A program made the translations under genes and the position numbers. A stretch of DNA of 64,000 bases, taken from NCBI GenBank assembly GCA_963735495.1, contig CAVTLG010000006.1, positions 62,001 through 126,000 on the forward strand. The letters run 5' to 3'. This stretch comes from CAVTLG01 sp963735495 (GTDB lineage: Bacteria > Chloroflexota > Ktedonobacteria > Ktedonobacterales > Ktedonobacteraceae). The notes under the pieces are model-generated. The model made no database searches. It had not been told where the DNA came from and was given only the letters and a program-made list of their open reading frames with translations. Below are positions 26,121 to 35,498 of the stretch, one piece after another. Within the stretch, counting starts at the first letter, position 1, and every line of letters starts with the position of its first letter.

Positions 26121-27480
26121 ATGAACATGTTGGTGGGGAAAACTCTCGGAGGATATCGTCTCCTACGACTGATCGAGAGCGGTGGTATGGGTGATATTTA
26201 TTTAGCTCAACATGCACGTATTGGACGAAAAGTGGCAATTAAAGTGGTCTGTGGGGATCTCCGCGCCGTTCCAAATACCCCTGAGGGCAAGCAAGCTGCT
26301 GCGCGATTCGAGCGCGAAGCGCGCGCCGTTGCCGAATTGGAACATGAACATATTTTACCTCTCTATCATTTCGGCGAAGAATTTGTCGATGCAAGCAATG
26401 GTCCGATCACGTACCTGGTGATGCCTTATCTCTCAGAAGGCTCTCTCTGGAACTGGCTGCAGCGGCGCACCCAGCAATTTGGCTTTGGCTGGCCCATCTC
26501 CGCCGAAGAGGCTGGCTATTATCTGCTGCAAGCCGCAGCCGCGTTGCAGTATGCGCATGATCATGGGATTATCCACCGCGATATCAAGCCAACCAATTTT
26601 TTATTACGCGTTCGAGCGGGGTCCATTACGAGGCGAACACTATGCCTATCTCGCGAATATCTTTCCCCATGGACGCCCGCATCTTTTACTGGCGGACTTT
26701 GGCTTAGCCGCCTTCTACCGAGCCGGGCGCTCGCTGCATCGTTCAGTGGGAACACCGCTCTACATGGCCCCTGAGCAGTTCGACGATCCGACGCTGGCTA
26801 CCTCTGTGCTGGTTGGACCCTCCGCCGATCAGTACGCTTTGGCCGTCATGATGTATCAGTTGATGACCGGGCGCGCGGTCTTCGAGGGCACAGCAGCACA
26901 GCTTTTGCACCATCATCATCATACGCCGCCCGAACCACCCAGCTTCTATAACGCCGCTTTGCCACAAGAACTGGATGAGGTATTCTTGCGCGCACTGGCG
27001 AAGAAGCCAGAGCAGCGCTATCCCACGATCATCGCCTTCGCCCATGCCTACGACGCCGCATTGCAAATCGCGCTACGCGCACGACAATCCAAACACAGAC
27101 TGAGTGTCGCAACACAACGCGCGACTTCACGAGAGACGCGGTCGTTTAGCATGGGCAAACAGCGCGAGGCGACAACGTTGCCGCTACCGCCTGCCGAGAA
27201 AGCTGCTATGCATCAAGGCAAAAACCTGGTGGCACAGGTCGCGACACTCGAAGCCGAGATTGACCAGAAACCTACGCCGGCGGTCAAAGGCAAGACGATG
27301 ACTGATTTACCGGCATTACTGGCTGCGATCCCGGCACTCAGCGAATGGCGCAGAACGCTGCCTATACGCTCTATACGCGTTTCACCTCTGTTCGCCATGC
27401 TGATGATCGGCCTGATATTTCTCTTGCTGCTCGCCGTGGCCCTGGTTATGACCATGTTGCTCTTGTGGCATGGTCACTAA
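26121..27480 (+). CDS. Ser/Thr protein kinase with C-terminal membrane helix, frameshifted
   Basis: The kinase fold is spread over two frames. The first (26121 to about 26610) has the Gly-rich loop IESGGMGDIYLA, VAIK with K41, and the catalytic HRDIKPTNFLL. The second, from about 26605 to 27480, has LLLADFGLA (DFG), GTPLYMAPEQ, the C-lobe, a polar linker, and one membrane helix (FAMLMIGLIFLLLLAVALVMTMLLL) at the very end. One base must be skipped near 26600-26612, in or after a run of six T. Without that the first frame ends at 26774 with no DFG, so the gene would be dead. AGAGGGATAGGTAGAGG precedes the ATG. It is convergent with the hydrolase gene, four bases away. Confidence 0.8.
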
Positions 27481-27484
27481 CAAG

Positions 27485-29257
27485 TCAGGCGAGCACGATG
27501 GGTAAGAGCACAAACGAGGGATGGGCGGCATCGTGCAAAATGCTCTGCTGCGCCACCACTCCTGTTGTATCGCTGCCGAAAGTGTTTCCGGTATTTAGAT
27601 TGCGATCCCAGCGTGGAAAATTGCTGCTGGTAACATCCAGGCGGATACGGTGCCCACGCTTGAAAACATTGCTGGTGGCCCACAGGTCAATCTCATAGGC
27701 GTAGACTGTACCAGGCTCGATCAGCGAGGGCTCTGCACCTTGAGCAAAGTCCCGGTAGCGCGCACGCATAATGCCATCGGTCAGATTGCGCGCGTAGCCG
27801 TCGGCATGGACATCAACCAGGCGAGCCACAAAATCGGTGTCTGGCGCGCTTGAACTGGCCCACAGGTGCACAGTAATGGGTCCAGTCACTTCCACGTCTT
27901 CTTCCAGTACTGGCGTCGTGTAGACCAGCACATCTTCACGTTCCTCGGTTGGACGCTGATCGATGACGCCCGCACGAAATTCCGGGGTCATCAACAACGC
28001 CCCACCGCGCGTTATCACCGGATTGGCTGGATCATAAACATACTGGTCAGCCGTCTCAGCTTCGGGTATGCTGGTACTCAACGTGCCATCTCCGCGCACT
28101 GAGTTGGCGTGTCCGCTGCTATGGAGATAGTAGCGGGTCTCGCGAGCACGGGCGAGAGGCCATGCGTACTCGTCGCGCCAGATGTTTGCGCCCATCACGA
28201 ACAGCTTAATGGGTGCTTCATTGAGCATGCCAGTATCAATGCCTTTCAGAAAATGGTCAAACCAGCGCAACTGGATGCTCATGATATCGCTTTGCAGATT
28301 GATTAATGCCGGAGTAGAGGCAAAGCCAAAGTTCATATCCCCAACCGGGTTTGTCGATCCACCATGCACCCAGGGACCGATCAACAAGGTACTCTGGCGC
28401 GCCTGCGCAGTAGCGCCTTGCTCGCGCATCAGTCTGAAGTTCTCAATCGTATCTTTCAGGAAGATATCGTACCAACCGCCGATGTTTAACGCCGGCACTG
28501 TGACTTGCTGATGTTTGCCCAGGATGGTCAGCGGCTCAACATGGGCGCGATCCATTGGATGCTCGAACGCTTCAAAAAAAACGGGCGCGATATCCAGAGC
28601 TTTCAGGGGAGCGAAATCTTTGAGCGGCAAAGACCAGTAGCCCTGAGGTCCCAAGTTATCCTGTGCTTTAGCCCACTGGTAGAAAGCCATGCCGAGATTG
28701 CGCGGATCAGCGTCCTGCGAGTGACGACGAATAAGCTCATTAATGCCCATTAACAAATGCCAGCTCGCAGAGGCGCCCAGTTCCAGTGCTCCGCCGCGAA
28801 ACAGCACACCTGCAAGGGGATCATTCCAGGTGACATATGGGGCTATCGCCTGGAGCGCAGGTGGCTGATGGACGGCTGCCGCCCATTGCGTAAAGCCAAA
28901 ATAGGAAGCGCCAAACATACCCACCTCGCCATTACGATAAGGCAAGCTAGCAGCCCAGGCAACCGTATCGACGCCATCCCACTCCTCCTTACGCATGGGG
29001 TCCCATTCACCCTCGGAGGCGAAGCGACCACGCGTATCCTGGACGATGACCACATAGCCACGACGGGCCGCCTGGACGACATCCAGCACACCAGGCATTC
29101 CTGGTAAATCTTTTCCATACGGCAAACGTGTAAGTAGAACTGGCCATTGACCCTCGCCAGCGGGCCGGTAGATATTGGCGCGTAGGATTACCCCATCCCT
29201 CATCTTCGCGGCGACATCAAACTCAGTGATTACTTGTTGACCCTGTTGTAGCGACAT
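27485..29257 (-). CDS. CocE/NonD family hydrolase (X-Pro dipeptidyl-peptidase-like)
   Basis: A 590-residue alpha/beta hydrolase with a C-terminal jelly-roll. The nucleophile elbow GASYFG places Ser118; YVVIVQDTRGRFASEGEW and the GGWYDIF stretch are typical of acyl esterases such as CocE and of alpha-amino-acid ester hydrolases. The C-terminal half (from about 370) carries ITVHLWASSSAPDTDFVARLVDV, the usual beta-sandwich. No signal peptide is seen, so it acts in the cytoplasm, on an ester or amide that cannot be named. GAGGAG lies 11 bases before the ATG. Confidence 0.9.
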   Translation of the reverse strand: MSLQQGQQVITEFDVAAKMRDGVILRANIYRPAGEGQWPVLLTRLPYGKDLPGMPGVLDVVQAARRGYVVIVQDTRGRFASEGEWDPMRKEEWDGVDTVAWAASLPYRNGEVGMFGASYFGFTQWAAAVHQPPALQAIAPYVTWNDPLAGVLFRGGALELGASASWHLLMGINELIRRHSQDADPRNLGMAFYQWAKAQDNLGPQGYWSLPLKDFAPLKALDIAPVFFEAFEHPMDRAHVEPLTILGKHQQVTVPALNIGGWYDIFLKDTIENFRLMREQGATAQARQSTLLIGPWVHGGSTNPVGDMNFGFASTPALINLQSDIMSIQLRWFDHFLKGIDTGMLNEAPIKLFVMGANIWRDEYAWPLARARETRYYLHSSGHANSVRGDGTLSTSIPEAETADQYVYDPANPVITRGGALLMTPEFRAGVIDQRPTEEREDVLVYTTPVLEEDVEVTGPITVHLWASSSAPDTDFVARLVDVHADGYARNLTDGIMRARYRDFAQGAEPSLIEPGTVYAYEIDLWATSNVFKRGHRIRLDVTSSNFPRWDRNLNTGNTFGSDTTGVVAQQSILHDAAHPSFVLLPIVLA

Positions 29258-29598
29258 AGACGGCTTTGCTCCTCTTCTTCAGTGAATAATTTTAGCATGT
29301 AGTTCCAAACATCCCCTGGACGCGGGAACTGATGCAACTGAATGGCAGTCATTCAACTGTATCATACAACGTTAGCTTAACTATATGCGAACTCCCCTGG
29401 ACAGCGGCGGCCCATCCCGTCTTGTACCTATACAAGACAACCGCAAGGGATTGTCTCTACGCGATTCCCTTTGTGAGGTGTTCTCAACTTTTTTAACGGC
29501 CTCCGCGTAATATAAAGGGGCATTGTAGATTGAGAACGAAATGCAGCAGAAACTCAATGATCTTGCAAAGAGATTATTGCAGAAAGGGAGAGCAAGCG
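29258..29598. other. Intergenic, with family B repeat remnant
   Basis: Bases 29409-29462 hold GGCGGCCCATCCCG and a ACAACCGCAAGGGATTGTC piece from family B. The rest is a divergent gap with no clear promoter by eye. Confidence 0.45.
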
Positions 29599-30132
29599 TT
29601 GACTACACGATATAACGATATACCGGTGTATACACTGCGTCAGCAGGCTGACCGGACCACAACGTACGATAGAGCGACACGCGATGCCTACCACTGGACT
29701 TCGCAGTTAGGCTTCGTGGCGGGTTTGCGCTCAATGATGCCTTTAGCGCTCCTCACGTGGACAGATACTTTTCATACTTCTTCCAAAATAAAAAATCTGA
29801 CCGCTGCGCTGGTGGTCGGTGAGGCTATTGTCGATAAACTGCCAATAGCGTCCAGTCGCCTGAAGAGCGGATCGCTTATTGCGCGCATAACGGTTGGTGC
29901 ACTGGCGGGCGCTCTCTTATGCCGTCGCTCACAGGCATCACCATGGCAAGGTGCTCTACACGGTGCTCTAGGTGCCGGCATAGGTTCCGTCGTTGGGTAT
30001 GCCTATCGCTCGGTCGCAGCGCACACGACGGGCATACCCGATATTGTGTGGGCACTCCTAGAGGATGGCGCAGCATATCGCCTGGGAATGAACGCCGTGA
30101 CAAAATTACCTGCACAGGCGCACATGCAGTGA
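29599..30132 (+). CDS. DUF4126-family membrane protein
   Basis: About 177 residues from a TTG start that has GGGAG 8 bases upstream; the frame also opens earlier at 29530. FVAGLRSMMPLALLTW, then a Gly/Ala-rich set of helices with VVGEAIVDKLPIASSRLKSGSLIARI and GALLCRRSQASPWQGALHGALGAGIGSVVGYAYR, is the pattern of DUF4126. The function of this family is not known. Three to four membrane helices are likely. Its stop abuts that of the MFS gene on the other strand. Confidence 0.7.
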   Translation: MTTRYNDIPVYTLRQQADRTTTYDRATRDAYHWTSQLGFVAGLRSMMPLALLTWTDTFHTSSKIKNLTAALVVGEAIVDKLPIASSRLKSGSLIARITVGALAGALLCRRSQASPWQGALHGALGAGIGSVVGYAYRSVAAHTTGIPDIVWALLEDGAAYRLGMNAVTKLPAQAHMQ

Positions 30133-31455
30133 TCAATGCGGCTCGCTAGCACGCAAAGGTCCAAGGCGGCGCATTTCAGGCCAGAGTAAGGCCACCAGAA
30201 TGACGACGAGTACGGTGCCAATACCACCCGCCACGACAGAGATAAGCGGGCCGAAGAATTGTGCCGTCAATCCCGACTCGAAGCCACCTAGCTCGTTAGA
30301 TGACCCAATAAAGATTGCCTCAATCGCGGCAATACGCCCGCGCATAGCGTCCGGCACGCGGGTGAGCATGAGCGTCCCACGGATCACCACGCTGATGTTA
30401 TCGAGTCCTCCCAGGAGCAATAACATGAGTAGCGAGAGCCAGAAGTTGTGTGATAAGCCAAAGATGATCGTGGCCAGGCCAAAGCCGATAACCGCCAGGA
30501 TAAGTGTGCGACCAGCATGTTTAAAAGGCGGAAGATGAGCAAGCAGCAAGGCGATACAGACGGCTCCCACCGATGGCGCGGCGCGCAAAAAGCCCAGCCC
30601 TAGCGGACCAACATGGAGGATACTTTGTGCAAAAATAGGTAAAAGCGTGGTTGCTCCTCCCAGAAAGACGGCAAAAAGGTCAAGCGTGATGGCGGCTAAC
30701 AAAACCGGCGTGCGGCGTAAAAAATGTATGCCCTCGACAAGCGAATGCCAGGTAGCACGTTCATGCGTATGCACTGGTTGCTGCTGTTTGCCCCGGATAA
30801 ACACAACACAGATGACCATGAGCAGAGCCGCGCCCGCGTTGCAGGTATAGACGAATGTAGCTCCGCCAAAGAGCGCTATCAAGAGACCGCCCAATGCAGG
30901 ACCAATCACGGAGGCAAGCTGCCAACAACTACTGTTCCACATCGCAGCACTCTCGTAGGCGTAAATAGGGACCGTTTGTGCCAGCAGCGTTGAACTGGCC
31001 GGTGTAGAGAATGCTGTTGCCGAACCCATGACCAACAAACAGGCGTAGATGATAAAAATAGCTCCATGGGTGCATGACAATACCGTCAATCCTAATGAGC
31101 AGAGCATCAGGACGGACTGAGCGATAAGCACAATACGCTTGCGGCTAAAATTGTCGGTAATGTGACCAGCAGGCAGCGAAAGCAGGATAACAGGGATTAC
31201 CAGCACTAAGCCAACTCCACCCAGTACAAGCGCTGATCCTGTGCGCGCATAGAGTTCCCAGCCTAACGCAATCTCCACCATTTTTTCGCCGAGGGTAGCT
31301 ATGAAGAGACCATAAAAGAGCAGTCGGTAATCACGAAAACGCAGAGCAAGATAGGGATCGTGTGGAAGAGGAGCTGCGCTAGCTAGCGGAGAAGCCTGCG
31401 TAGGCGCAGGCAGGCCAGATGCAGATGGCTGCGCATCTTTTTCGGAAGAGCACAC
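30133..31455 (-). CDS. MFS efflux transporter (EntS/MFS_3-like)
   Basis: About 440 residues with twelve membrane helices. Seen: LPAGHITDNFSRKRIVLIAQ, the loop 2-3 signature of the major facilitator family (G-x-x-x-D-x-x-x-R-K/R), and the paired bundles typical of enterobactin-exporter-like MFS_3 pumps. The N-terminal 35 residues are a Pro/Ala/Ser-rich cytoplasmic tail. I prefer GTG 31455, which has GAGGT 8 bases ahead, over ATG 31515. The substrate cannot be told from sequence. Confidence 0.85.
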   Translation of the reverse strand: MCSSEKDAQPSASGLPAPTQASPLASAAPLPHDPYLALRFRDYRLLFYGLFIATLGEKMVEIALGWELYARTGSALVLGGVGLVLVIPVILLSLPAGHITDNFSRKRIVLIAQSVLMLCSLGLTVLSCTHGAIFIIYACLLVMGSATAFSTPASSTLLAQTVPIYAYESAAMWNSSCWQLASVIGPALGGLLIALFGGATFVYTCNAGAALLMVICVVFIRGKQQQPVHTHERATWHSLVEGIHFLRRTPVLLAAITLDLFAVFLGGATTLLPIFAQSILHVGPLGLGFLRAAPSVGAVCIALLLAHLPPFKHAGRTLILAVIGFGLATIIFGLSHNFWLSLLMLLLLGGLDNISVVIRGTLMLTRVPDAMRGRIAAIEAIFIGSSNELGGFESGLTAQFFGPLISVVAGGIGTVLVVILVALLWPEMRRLGPLRASEPH

Positions 31456-31607
31456 GTTATTTACCTCGCGGAGCAACCTCGTAGAGCCTCTCTTAACGCA
31501 GAGAGATGAAAGCATAACTCTACCAGGGTTCCCGTTTCCACACTATACCACATGGGCACGACGCGATGCTCGCAAAACGAAGAACTTGTTTTTCGTCTAG
31601 GAGAGAA

Positions 31608-31673
31608 AACGGGTAGGGGCGTCACCTCGCGTGCGCCCCGGGGGCGGTCGCCAGGACACGCTCCTACCCGTTT
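31608..31673. repeat. Family A GC-rich inverted repeat
   Basis: AAACGGGTAGGGGCGTCACC to the CTCCTACCCGTTTGCC end, with GTGCGCCCCGGGGGCGGTCG in the core. It is in the gap between thiS and the MFS gene. Confidence 0.7.
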
Positions 31674-31722
31674 GCCGACGTTTCCCCACAAGGATGGAGA
31701 CCCGCAGAACTCCTGTTCGCTC

Positions 31723-31950
31723 TTAACCACCACCAACCAGCGTAACAATCTCTAGCTGATTACCGTCCTGTAAAATAGCATGTGCCATGTCTGCACGCGG
31801 TACGATATCCCCCTCCAATTGCACAACAACATACTTTGACTCGATAGTCAATGTGCGCAAGAGGTCCGCCACCGTGCTGCCCGCAGCGATAACGCGCGGC
31901 TGACCGTTGGCAATGATCGTGATAGTTTCAGCAGCGTCTATCTCAGACAT
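31723..31950 (-). CDS. thiS: Sulfur carrier protein ThiS
   Basis: A 75-residue ubiquitin-like beta-grasp protein ending in VGGG, the C-terminal Gly-Gly that is adenylated and turned into a thiocarboxylate to give sulfur to the thiazole ring of thiamine. The start at 31950 has GAAGAG upstream. It follows thiE by 83 bases, with a family E hairpin in between. Its acceptor is ThiG, encoded in the same run; ThiF is not visible. Confidence 0.9.
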   Translation of the reverse strand: MSEIDAAETITIIANGQPRVIAAGSTVADLLRTLTIESKYVVVQLEGDIVPRADMAHAILQDGNQLEIVTLVGGG

Positions 31951-31974
31951 AAAAAAGCTCTTCTTTCCAGGCTT

Positions 31975-32034
31975 AGATAGTGTTTGGTATGCGCACCCCT
32001 TTGGCCAGGAGCGAGCGAAAACCAAACACTATCT
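31975..32034. repeat. Family E hairpin repeat
   Basis: AGATAGTGTTTGG (31975-31987) and CCAAACACTATCT (32022-32034) are perfect inverted repeats around 34 bases. It sits between thiE and thiS and may set their ratio as an mRNA hairpin. Related copies are at 3639-3764. Confidence 0.75.
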
Positions 32035-32657
32035 TACGCGAGATCGATTGCTCGCCGTAGTGCTTTGACGGCGGATGTCACGTCGGCAGCTTGTAGGATG
32101 GCTGAGATAACGGCAACGCCATCTGCTCCTGCCTCCATGACGTCCCGCGCATTCAGGGCGTTGATGCCTCCAATGGCGAGTACAGGCTGTGCAGGACATG
32201 CTCGCTTGATAGCGTTGAGCAACGCAGGGCCTGCGCCCGGTTCTCCGGGATGCGATGCGGAGGCGAAAATTGTGCCTGCGAGCAGAAAATCTGCGCCATG
32301 AGCTACGGCTTCCTGGGCCTCAGATGATGTATGTACCGATGCTCCCAGCAAACAGGCTGTACCAACGATCCGCCGGGCTGCGAGTAGTGGCAGGCTATGC
32401 GCACCTAGCTGAAAGCCGTCGGCCCGCACTGCCAATCCAACGTCCAGGCGATCATTGACGATGAAGGTTGCTCCATAGTCCTGACAACGCGGGTACAGTT
32501 GCTGCGCCAGCCGATACAACTGCGCCGCAGAGAGCTGATGTCCACGTAATTGGAGCATCGTGATACCTACCTGTAAAGCTGTTTCGACCAGGCGTAGCAG
32601 GTCAGGCGCAGTAGGATCAGTGACCAGGCACAGTTGAGGACGCGTCAGCCTACTCAT
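32034..32657 (-). CDS. thiE: Thiamine-phosphate synthase
   Basis: A 207-residue TIM-barrel enzyme that joins the pyrimidine (HMP-PP) and thiazole phosphate to give thiamine phosphate. Seen: QLCLVTDP at the start, VGITMLQLRGH, IVNDRLDVGLAVRADGFQLG, LGASVHT, and LAIGGINALNARDVMEAGADGVAVISAI. The RGH in place of the usual RxK (R-E-K) is a small oddity. ATG 32657 overlaps the stop of thiG by eight bases (ATGAGTAG), so translation is coupled. Confidence 0.9.
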   Translation of the reverse strand: MSRLTRPQLCLVTDPTAPDLLRLVETALQVGITMLQLRGHQLSAAQLYRLAQQLYPRCQDYGATFIVNDRLDVGLAVRADGFQLGAHSLPLLAARRIVGTACLLGASVHTSSEAQEAVAHGADFLLAGTIFASASHPGEPGAGPALLNAIKRACPAQPVLAIGGINALNARDVMEAGADGVAVISAILQAADVTSAVKALRRAIDLA

Positions 32658-33444
32658 GTTGGGGTGGCTGAGTGAGCACCGGGACGCCAGTGGTGGGACT
32701 ACTGGCGACAGCTTGCGTGCGCCGCGCAATACGACCGGCAAAGAAGGCAGCTCGCCCCGCTTCAATACCCAGTTTCATGGCGTACGCCATCTGTACGGGA
32801 TAGTGCGCCTGCGCCACAGCCGTGTTGACCAGACAGGCGGCTGCACCAAGCTCCATGGCCAGCGCGGCATCGGATGGCGCACCAATCCCAGCATCCACGA
32901 CAACCGGTACGCGTGCTTGCTCAATAATGATCTGGATCTGTGGTAAGTTGAGCAGTCCCTGCCCTGAACCAATTGGTGAACCGAGCGGCATGACAGTGGC
33001 TGAGCCGACATCCTGCAAACGCTGCGCTAAAACAGGGTCCGCGTTGATATAAGGAAGCACGTCAAAACCTTCCTCGACCAGCGTTTTGGTAGCCTCCAAC
33101 GTAGCTATCGGGTCAGGCAACAGGTATGTCGGATCGGGAATAACCTCCAGCTTGACCCAGCGCGGCAATCCCATCGCAGCCGCCATACGGGCAGTCTGGA
33201 TGGCTTCCTGGGCTGTCTTACAGCCAGCCGTGTTGGGGAGGATGGTGTAGCGGTTGGTGTCAATGTAGTTGAGCAGACCCCGCTGCCCGGCATTAGAGAG
33301 GTCGAGACGTCGTAGGGCAACCGTGATGATCTCCGCACCACTGGCCTCCAGGCTGGCTTGCATCTCTTCAAATGTACGATACTTGCCGGTACCCAGCAGG
33401 AGCCGTGAATGGAACTCACGCGTGCCGATTTTCAATGTGTCCAT
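32650..33444 (-). CDS. thiG: Thiazole synthase
   Basis: A 264-residue TIM-barrel enzyme that builds the thiazole phosphate of thiamine from deoxyxylulose phosphate, dehydroglycine and the ThiS thiocarboxylate. Seen: FHSRLLLGTGKY, ITVALRRLDL, ILPNTAGCKTAQEA, WVKLEVIPDPTYLLPD (with the Schiff-base Lys), PLGSPIGSGQGL, VVVDAGIGAPSDAALAMELG. ATG 33444 lies just after a TPP riboswitch. The upstream open frame to 33552 runs through that riboswitch and is not coding. First gene of thiG-thiE-thiS. Confidence 0.93.
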   Translation of the reverse strand: MDTLKIGTREFHSRLLLGTGKYRTFEEMQASLEASGAEIITVALRRLDLSNAGQRGLLNYIDTNRYTILPNTAGCKTAQEAIQTARMAAAMGLPRWVKLEVIPDPTYLLPDPIATLEATKTLVEEGFDVLPYINADPVLAQRLQDVGSATVMPLGSPIGSGQGLLNLPQIQIIIEQARVPVVVDAGIGAPSDAALAMELGAAACLVNTAVAQAHYPVQMAYAMKLGIEAGRAAFFAGRIARRTQAVASSPTTGVPVLTQPPQHE

Positions 33445-33458
33445 CAAGTTATTTAACC

Positions 33459-33548
33459 TTCCCTCCGCTGGCATTATCCAGAGCAGGTGTTCAGGGTCCT
33501 CCACACACAACGGTGGCGTTCTCAGCTCGGCTGCACCGGGCTCCCCTG
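33459..33548 (-). promoter_or_regulatory. TPP riboswitch (THI element)
   Basis: On the minus strand the order is GGGGAGCCC, then CTGAGA, then GACCCTGAACACCTG and CTCTGGATAATGCCAGCGG, ending AGGGAAGG. These are the conserved parts of the TPP aptamer. The 3' strand of its closing stem holds GGAGGGAAGG, the ribosome site of thiG, so TPP binding should hide it and block translation. Confidence 0.92.
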
Positions 33549-33597
33549 GCAAACCTATGAATACTGTGTATCATTGTATCCGATTGAGTGCTATCTT

Positions 33598-33915
33598 TCA
33601 AGCCGGGTCTGTGTGAGGCACCTTTTCTGGTGTAAAGTGTTCGGGATGCTCATTTTCCCACCTGTGCCTGAGAGCTATGATGATGTGCTGTAAAACACCA
33701 GCAACTGGTATAGCCAGGAAGCCACCCAGCAAGCCAAAGAGTTCTGCACCAGCCAAAAGCGCGAAAAGGGCCACAATGGGATGAACGCCAACTGCTTTGC
33801 TAAAAATGCGTGGTGATAGTATCCGCCCCATGACGATGCCCTGAAGCAGCACCATAAAAATGGCTACCATGAGCACTACTACCCAGCCTTGTGGTATGGC
33901 CGCCAGGATACACAA
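33598..33915 (-). pseudogene. AI-2E family transporter, C-terminal remnant
   Basis: Only about 105 residues remain, with two to three helices: VLLQGIVMGRILSPRIFSKAVGVHPIVALFALLAGAELFGLLGGFLAIPVAGVLQHI is the C-terminal signature of AI-2E/PerM exporters, which are normally near 350 residues. The 250 bases upstream do not hold the missing part in any frame, and no ribosome site precedes the first ATG. A 5' deletion is the likely history. Confidence 0.75.
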
Positions 33916-34163
33916 TGTGCCAGCACAGTAGCTACGTGGTCAGCAAAATCAGGAGTATGCATTATAATAGAGCTCATTCTAGCGAAAACGGACAACAGCA
34001 AGGGATCAATGCTGTTTAAATAACGCCATGCGCAAGTTTTTTTGCCAACGAAAGGGGTAAGCCTCTCGCGTCTGGAATGGGACTTACCCCTGTGGTGTCT
34101 TATGTACTCGACCGCTGCCCAGGCAGCAGCGACGATGCTGCATTCGGCTCGGACTCTGGCATC

Positions 34164-35498
34164 TTAGGAACTGACGCTGAATCCCTGCGATTTCATGAAG
34201 GTGGTAGTGCTTTGCTGCACTGCATTGAGAGCGCTGCTCAGGGTCCCCTGACCATTCACCGCGTTAGCGAAATTATCACCGAGGTCCGAATAGACCTGAT
34301 CCATGCTTGGTCCCCAGACGAAGTTTTCATTTACCTCTGTAGCCCCTTGCTTGAATACATTGTTGATCACCTGATTTTTGAAGAACGGCACCGGGCTATT
34401 GATGGTAGACGAGCTTAAAGAAGTCAGCAAAGCTGGATATGCTCCGCCCTCTGTAAACTCCATTTCAGCGCTCTGCTCGTTGCCACTAATCCACCTGGCA
34501 AACTCAGCGGCTTGCTGGGGATGCTTGGAATCCTTAAACACCGCGGTAGTTGATCCGCCCCAATCCCCATTGGCGGTTCCACCTGCCTGCCACTGTGGAA
34601 GAGGGGCGACCTGCCAATCCCCAGCGCTTTGCGGAGCATTTTGTTCAATGATACCTGAGCCCCATGCGCCGGTTAACCAGGTGGCCAGTGCACCTGTCTG
34701 CAGGTCATGATACCACCCATTCGCGAAGTCCGCTTCAGTCTTCACCAACTTGCGGCTAGTCAAATTTTGCCAATAGGATGCAACTTGCAGAGTCGGGGCA
34801 TCATTGACAGATACTGTCCAGGATTGACCATTGATACCGAACCAATGGGCACCTGCTTGCCAGGCTAGCCCGGCAAACTGTCCAGGATTCTTGGGAGGAA
34901 AGTCGGCGATATAGTCATTGGAATTGGCAGCATGCAATTTGGCTGCATCATCCGCATACTGGACCCAGGTGGTGGGTACTGGGAGATGATACTGCTTGAA
35001 GATGTCAGCCCGGTAGAACATGGCCATAGGACCACTATCCTGTGGGATGGCGTAGATAGAGCTACCGAGGGTCACTTGATTCCACTCCCAGGATGCATAC
35101 TGATTCTTCACGGAAGCGGCCCCGTAGGGGGCTAGATCAAGCAGTCCACCCGTTGTCTCAAAGGTTGGTAAAAGCTGGAACTCGATCTGGGCCAGATCTG
35201 GCGTATTATTGGCCTTGATTGCCGTGTACAATTTGTTGTATTCATCAGGGCCAGCTCCTACATTGACCACATTGACGCGGATATCAGGATGGGTCTTGTT
35301 GAAAAGCGCAACCTGCTTATCTATACTCGGTATCCAGGACCAATAGGTCAAGGTCACTGGGCCAGTGGAGGTACTGCCACTCCCCGGACTGGAGCCACCA
35401 CAAGCAGCGAGGGGCAGCATGAGTATGAGCGCAATGGCGACAAAGGCAAACTCGGATGAGAAGCGTCGCAACCATGGAAAAGAAGAGAAAAACCGCAT
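34164..35498 (-). CDS. ABC transporter sugar-binding lipoprotein (orphan)
   Basis: A 444-residue extracellular solute-binding protein of the sugar type (family 1). The signal ends in a lipobox LAAC (Cys33), then a Gly/Ser linker. VTLTYWSWIP, QVALFNKTHPDIRVNVVNVG and the DLAPYG, YAIPQDSGPMAMFYRADIF stretches are typical. AGGAGG sits 9 bases before the ATG. No permease or ATPase genes are adjacent, so it is either served by a remote transporter or acts as a sensor. It is divergent from the malectin/beta-helix gene, which may share its carbohydrate. Confidence 0.9.
   Translation of the reverse strand: MRFFSSFPWLRRFSSEFAFVAIALILMLPLAACGGSSPGSGSTSTGPVTLTYWSWIPSIDKQVALFNKTHPDIRVNVVNVGAGPDEYNKLYTAIKANNTPDLAQIEFQLLPTFETTGGLLDLAPYGAASVKNQYASWEWNQVTLGSSIYAIPQDSGPMAMFYRADIFKQYHLPVPTTWVQYADDAAKLHAANSNDYIADFPPKNPGQFAGLAWQAGAHWFGINGQSWTVSVNDAPTLQVASYWQNLTSRKLVKTEADFANGWYHDLQTGALATWLTGAWGSGIIEQNAPQSAGDWQVAPLPQWQAGGTANGDWGGSTTAVFKDSKHPQQAAEFARWISGNEQSAEMEFTEGGAYPALLTSLSSSTINSPVPFFKNQVINNVFKQGATEVNENFVWGPSMDQVYSDLGDNFANAVNGQGTLSSALNAVQQSTTTFMKSQGFSVSS

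Noticed and set aside
26598..26610. U UUU UUA slippery heptamer in the Ser/Thr kinase gene, like a -1 frameshift site
   Set aside because: A -1 slip enters the third frame, which is not the one with DFG and the C-lobe; a +1 (or -2) change is needed.
33445..33552. N-terminal extension of ThiG to an upstream ATG
   Set aside because: Those codons coincide with the TPP aptamer, whose conserved bases explain the sequence better.
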